Origin: Acidimicrobiia bacterium
GTDB taxonomy: Bacteria > Actinomycetota > Acidimicrobiia > Acidimicrobiales > Ilumatobacteraceae
Length of the DNA: 7,095 nucleotides
NCBI GenBank assembly: GCA_013815505.1
Contig: JACDGA010000094.1
Coordinates: 1-7,095, forward strand
Reading direction: 5' to 3'
Positions within the stretch are counted from its first letter, which is position 1. Every line of letters starts with the position of its first letter. The position numbers and the translations under genes are program-made. The notes beneath the pieces are model-generated. The model worked only from the letters and a program-made list of their open reading frames with translations. It was not told the DNA's origin and searched no databases. Of this stretch, positions 5,136 through 7,095 are shown one piece after another.

Positions 5136-6155
5136 ATGCCCACCGTGACCTGCTCCTTGGATCCTCTCCCGCCGCCCGCCATCGAGGTCGAGGGGCTCGC
5201 CAAGTCCTACGGCGACGTCGAAGCCGTGCGCGCCGTCTCGTTCACCGTCGCTTGCGGCGAGGTCTTCGGCTTCCTCGGCCCCAACGGCGCGGGCAAGACC
5301 ACGACGATCAACATGCTCTGCACGCTCGCCCGGCCCACCTCCGGCACCGCCCGCGTGAGCGGCTTCGACGTCGTCGGCGAGCGCGACGACGTCCGCCGGC
5401 ACATCGGCCTCGTGTTCCAGGACCCGACGCTCGACGGCTACCTCACCGCCGAGCAGAACCTTCGCTTTCACGCCGAGCTCTACGGCATCGACGCCGGGGG
5501 CGCTCCTGCCCGGATGCGTCAGATGCTCGAGATGGTCGACCTCTGGCACCGCCGTGACGAAAAGGTCCAGACGTACTCCGGCGGCATGCGACGGCGCCTC
5601 GAGATCGCGCGCGGCCTCATGCACTCGCCGCGGGTGTTGTTCCTCGACGAGCCGACCATCGGCCTCGACCCCCAGACCAGGAGCGCGATCTGGCAGTACA
5701 TCCGTGCGCTGCAGGAGACCGAGGGCACGACGATCCTCATGACCACGCACTACATGGACGAGGCCGAGTTCTGTGACCGCATCGCGATCATGGACCGCGG
5801 GGAGATCGTCGTGCTGGACACGCCCGAGGCGCTCAAGGCGAACGTCGGGGCCGACCGCGTGGTGCTCGGAACAGCCGACGAAGCCGCGGCGATCGCGGCG
5901 CTGCGCGATCGCTTCGGCATCGAGGCGGTGGTCGCCGAGGGTGCGGTGACGTTCCACGTCGCCTCCGGCGAGGCGTTCGTGCCTCGGGTGTTCGCCGAGC
6001 TCGGCGTGGACATCACGTCGGTCGCGGTGTCGCGACCGACGATGGACGACGTCTTCATGCGCTACACGGGATCAACGATGAGGGATGCCGAGACGGCATC
6101 GGCTGCCGCTCGCAACCGCCAGATGGCGCGCGTCGTGCTGAAGGCCGGCCGATGA
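5136..6155 (+). CDS. ABC transporter ATP-binding protein, DrrA-type exporter family
   Basis: Cytoplasmic ATPase that would power the permease encoded next. 339 residues from the ATG at 5136. All nucleotide-binding motifs are intact: Walker A GPNGAGKTT (48-56), Q-loop Gln95 in VFQDPTLD, signature YSGGM (147-151), Walker B RVLFLDEP (166-173) with catalytic Glu172, D-loop GLDP, and H-loop His205 in TTHYMDEAEFCDR. Residues after about 230 form the C-terminal extension common in DrrA/NodI-type ATPases, ending in VSRPTMDDVFMRYTG. Start choice is uncertain. A GTG at 5127, in frame, sits 8 nt after AAGGA (5114-5118) and is better placed for ribosome binding; a GTG at 5145 is also in frame. The stop overlaps the permease start as ATGA, typical of coupled translation. 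The family includes drug, antibiotic and lipid exporters; the substrate is unknown. Confidence 0.93.
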   Translation: MPTVTCSLDPLPPPAIEVEGLAKSYGDVEAVRAVSFTVACGEVFGFLGPNGAGKTTTINMLCTLARPTSGTARVSGFDVVGERDDVRRHIGLVFQDPTLDGYLTAEQNLRFHAELYGIDAGGAPARMRQMLEMVDLWHRRDEKVQTYSGGMRRRLEIARGLMHSPRVLFLDEPTIGLDPQTRSAIWQYIRALQETEGTTILMTTHYMDEAEFCDRIAIMDRGEIVVLDTPEALKANVGADRVVLGTADEAAAIAALRDRFGIEAVVAEGAVTFHVASGEAFVPRVFAELGVDITSVAVSRPTMDDVFMRYTGSTMRDAETASAAARNRQMARVVLKAGR

Positions 6156-7015
6156 GCGCCACGATCGCGGACGTCGCCGCCGCCCGGGTGCCCGAGCGCT
6201 CCTGGCGGTCGGAGGGCCGGGCCGTGCGTGTCGTCTGGCGGCGCGACCTGATCCGCTTCGTCGACGATCCCAGGATGATCCTGACGTGGCTGCTCCAGCC
6301 GCTGCTGTTCCTGTTCATCCTCGGGCCCGGGCTGCAATCGCTGTCGGCCGGGTCCACCGACGGCGTGGACCTCACCACGTTCATGTTCCCGGGGATCCTC
6401 TGCATGGCGCTGGTGTACAGCGCGATCTTCAGCGCCGCGTCCCTGGTGTGGGACCGGGAGCTCGGGTTCATGCGCGAGATGATGGTCGCGCCGGTCAGCC
6501 GATGGTCGATCATCGTCGGCAAGTGCCTTGGCGGCACGACGATCGCGGCGAGCCAGGGCGTGATCGTGCTGGCCCTGGCTGGCTTGGTGCACGTGCCCTA
6601 CGACCCGGTGCTGCTCATCGGCATCCTCGGCCTGCAGCTGCTGATCGCCTTCACCGTCACCGCCTTCGGCGTGATGGTCGCCACCACCATCAAGCAGGCC
6701 CAGACCTTCACCAGCGTGGTGCAGATGCTCGTGATGCCGATGGTCTTCCTTTCCGGCGCGCTGTACCCCGTCTCGGGCCTGCCCGCCTGGCTCGGCGTGC
6801 TCAACCGCCTGAACCCGCTGACCTACGCCGTCGACCCGCTGCGACGACTGGTGTTCCACCACCTCGACATCTCCGAGGCGGCCCAGCGCAGGCTCGCCCC
6901 CGGGGTCACCTGGTGGGGCTGGCGAGTGCCCTCGCTCGTCGAGGTGGGCATCGTGGTGGCGCTCGGCCTGGCGATGTTGGCGGTCGCAATCGTCCAGTTC
7001 ACGCGAACGGAGTGA
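6152..7015 (+). CDS. ABC-2 type permease, DrrB/NodJ-like
   Basis: Integral membrane partner of the preceding ATPase; 287 residues, the usual size for a six-helix ABC-2 permease. Predicted membrane segments: about 43-61, 78-100, 119-146, 152-178, 187-207 and 262-283. Family landmarks are present: the interfacial N-terminal stretch VVWRRDLIRFVDDP, the cytoplasmic coupling motif WDRELGFMREMMVAPVSR (split at 100-117), FLSGALYPVSGLP (199-211) and LNPLTYAVDPLR (220-231). The extracellular loop before the last helix contains WWGW. The start codon overlaps the ATPase stop (ATGA), with AAGG 7 nt upstream as a modest ribosome-binding site. The last 17 nt overlap, in opposite orientation, the end of a possible minus-strand gene. 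The pair probably works as a homodimer of each subunit (A2B2), as is known for DrrAB. Confidence 0.92.
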   Translation: MSATIADVAAARVPERSWRSEGRAVRVVWRRDLIRFVDDPRMILTWLLQPLLFLFILGPGLQSLSAGSTDGVDLTTFMFPGILCMALVYSAIFSAASLVWDRELGFMREMMVAPVSRWSIIVGKCLGGTTIAASQGVIVLALAGLVHVPYDPVLLIGILGLQLLIAFTVTAFGVMVATTIKQAQTFTSVVQMLVMPMVFLSGALYPVSGLPAWLGVLNRLNPLTYAVDPLRRLVFHHLDISEAAQRRLAPGVTWWGWRVPSLVEVGIVVALGLAMLAVAIVQFTRTE

Positions 7016-7095
7016 CGGCCGCGCCGTCCAGCCGATAACGGGTGCTGTGGTTGCTGCGGTGTTTGATAAGCCCGGACGAACTGGCCTCGCTCGAG
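6999..7095 (-). CDS. C-terminus of a convergent gene, possibly a winged-helix regulator (partial)
   Basis: On the minus strand one frame stays open from the right edge to a TGA at 7001-6999, reading SSGLIKHRSNHSTRYRLDG, then AAVTPFA. The pattern 'SGLI-x-R...-x-YRLDG' resembles the recognition-helix end and beta-wing of ArsR/MarR-like winged-helix proteins. About 25 of 31 sense codons end in G or C, as in the other genes here. Only some 31 codons are visible, so both the gene and its family are tentative. It would be convergent with the ABC permease, overlapping it by 17 nt, and could encode its regulator. Confidence 0.4.
   Translation of the reverse strand, partial: SSEASSSGLIKHRSNHSTRYRLDGAAVTPFA

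Noticed and set aside
4014..5957. 647-codon open frame on the minus strand
   Set aside because: It is antisense to the ABC ATPase and crosses the small ORF and lipoprotein in another frame. The translation is Arg/Asp/His-rich without domain character, a typical GC-rich shadow frame.
5011..7019. 16-bp near-repeat CGAACGGAGTnACGGC flanking the ABC gene pair (5011-5026 and 7004-7019, 15 of 16 identical)
   Set aside because: A rough estimate gives about one such match by chance in 7 kb of GC-rich DNA, and no mobile-element genes lie between. It does not support a transposed or excisable unit.

Overview
The window is GC-rich (about two thirds G+C by eye, with strongly GC-biased third codon positions). 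It looks like chromosomal DNA of a high-GC actinomycete-type bacterium. An actinobacterial placement is supported by Mycobacterium-like alanine dehydrogenase, a DrrA/DrrB-type ABC exporter, and TANNNT boxes 7-8 nt upstream of start codons that lack Shine-Dalgarno sequences (probable leaderless transcripts). Acidimicrobiia is my best guess for the class, with low confidence. I see no transposase, integrase, phage gene, CRISPR array or toxin-antitoxin pair.

Layout, left to right. (1) 1-506, minus: N-terminal 168 codons of alanine dehydrogenase, running off the left edge. (2) 507-597: short divergent promoter region. (3) 598-3646, plus, tightly packed: a gamma-aminobutyraldehyde dehydrogenase, a D-2-hydroxyacid dehydrogenase family protein, a small membrane-anchored J-domain protein that overlaps the previous gene by 14 nt, and a tRNA-Val(CAC) whose first ten bases are the last ten bases of the J-domain gene, stop codon included. 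(4) 3647-4813, minus: a small lipoprotein of an unrecognised family and, upstream of it, a 99-residue hypothetical protein. (5) 4814-5126: a 313-bp intergenic stretch between divergent genes, holding several inverted repeats and a possible short leader ORF. (6) 5136-7015, plus: a two-gene ABC exporter (ATPase and ABC-2 permease, ATGA overlap). (7) 6999-7095, minus: probably the C-terminus of a convergent gene resembling the wing of a winged-helix regulator.

Functional reading. Alanine dehydrogenase next to aminobutyraldehyde dehydrogenase would fit catabolism of putrescine or another amine through a pyruvate-dependent transaminase: the transaminase makes alanine plus 4-aminobutanal, one enzyme oxidises the aldehyde and the other recycles alanine to pyruvate. 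The transaminase itself is not in the window, so this is inference. The exporter's substrate cannot be read from sequence. Nothing here is a clear new multi-gene system. The observations most worth a second look are the stop codon embedded in tRNA-Val, the J-domain/four-cysteine membrane protein, the structured leader of the ABC operon, and the partial convergent gene at the right edge.
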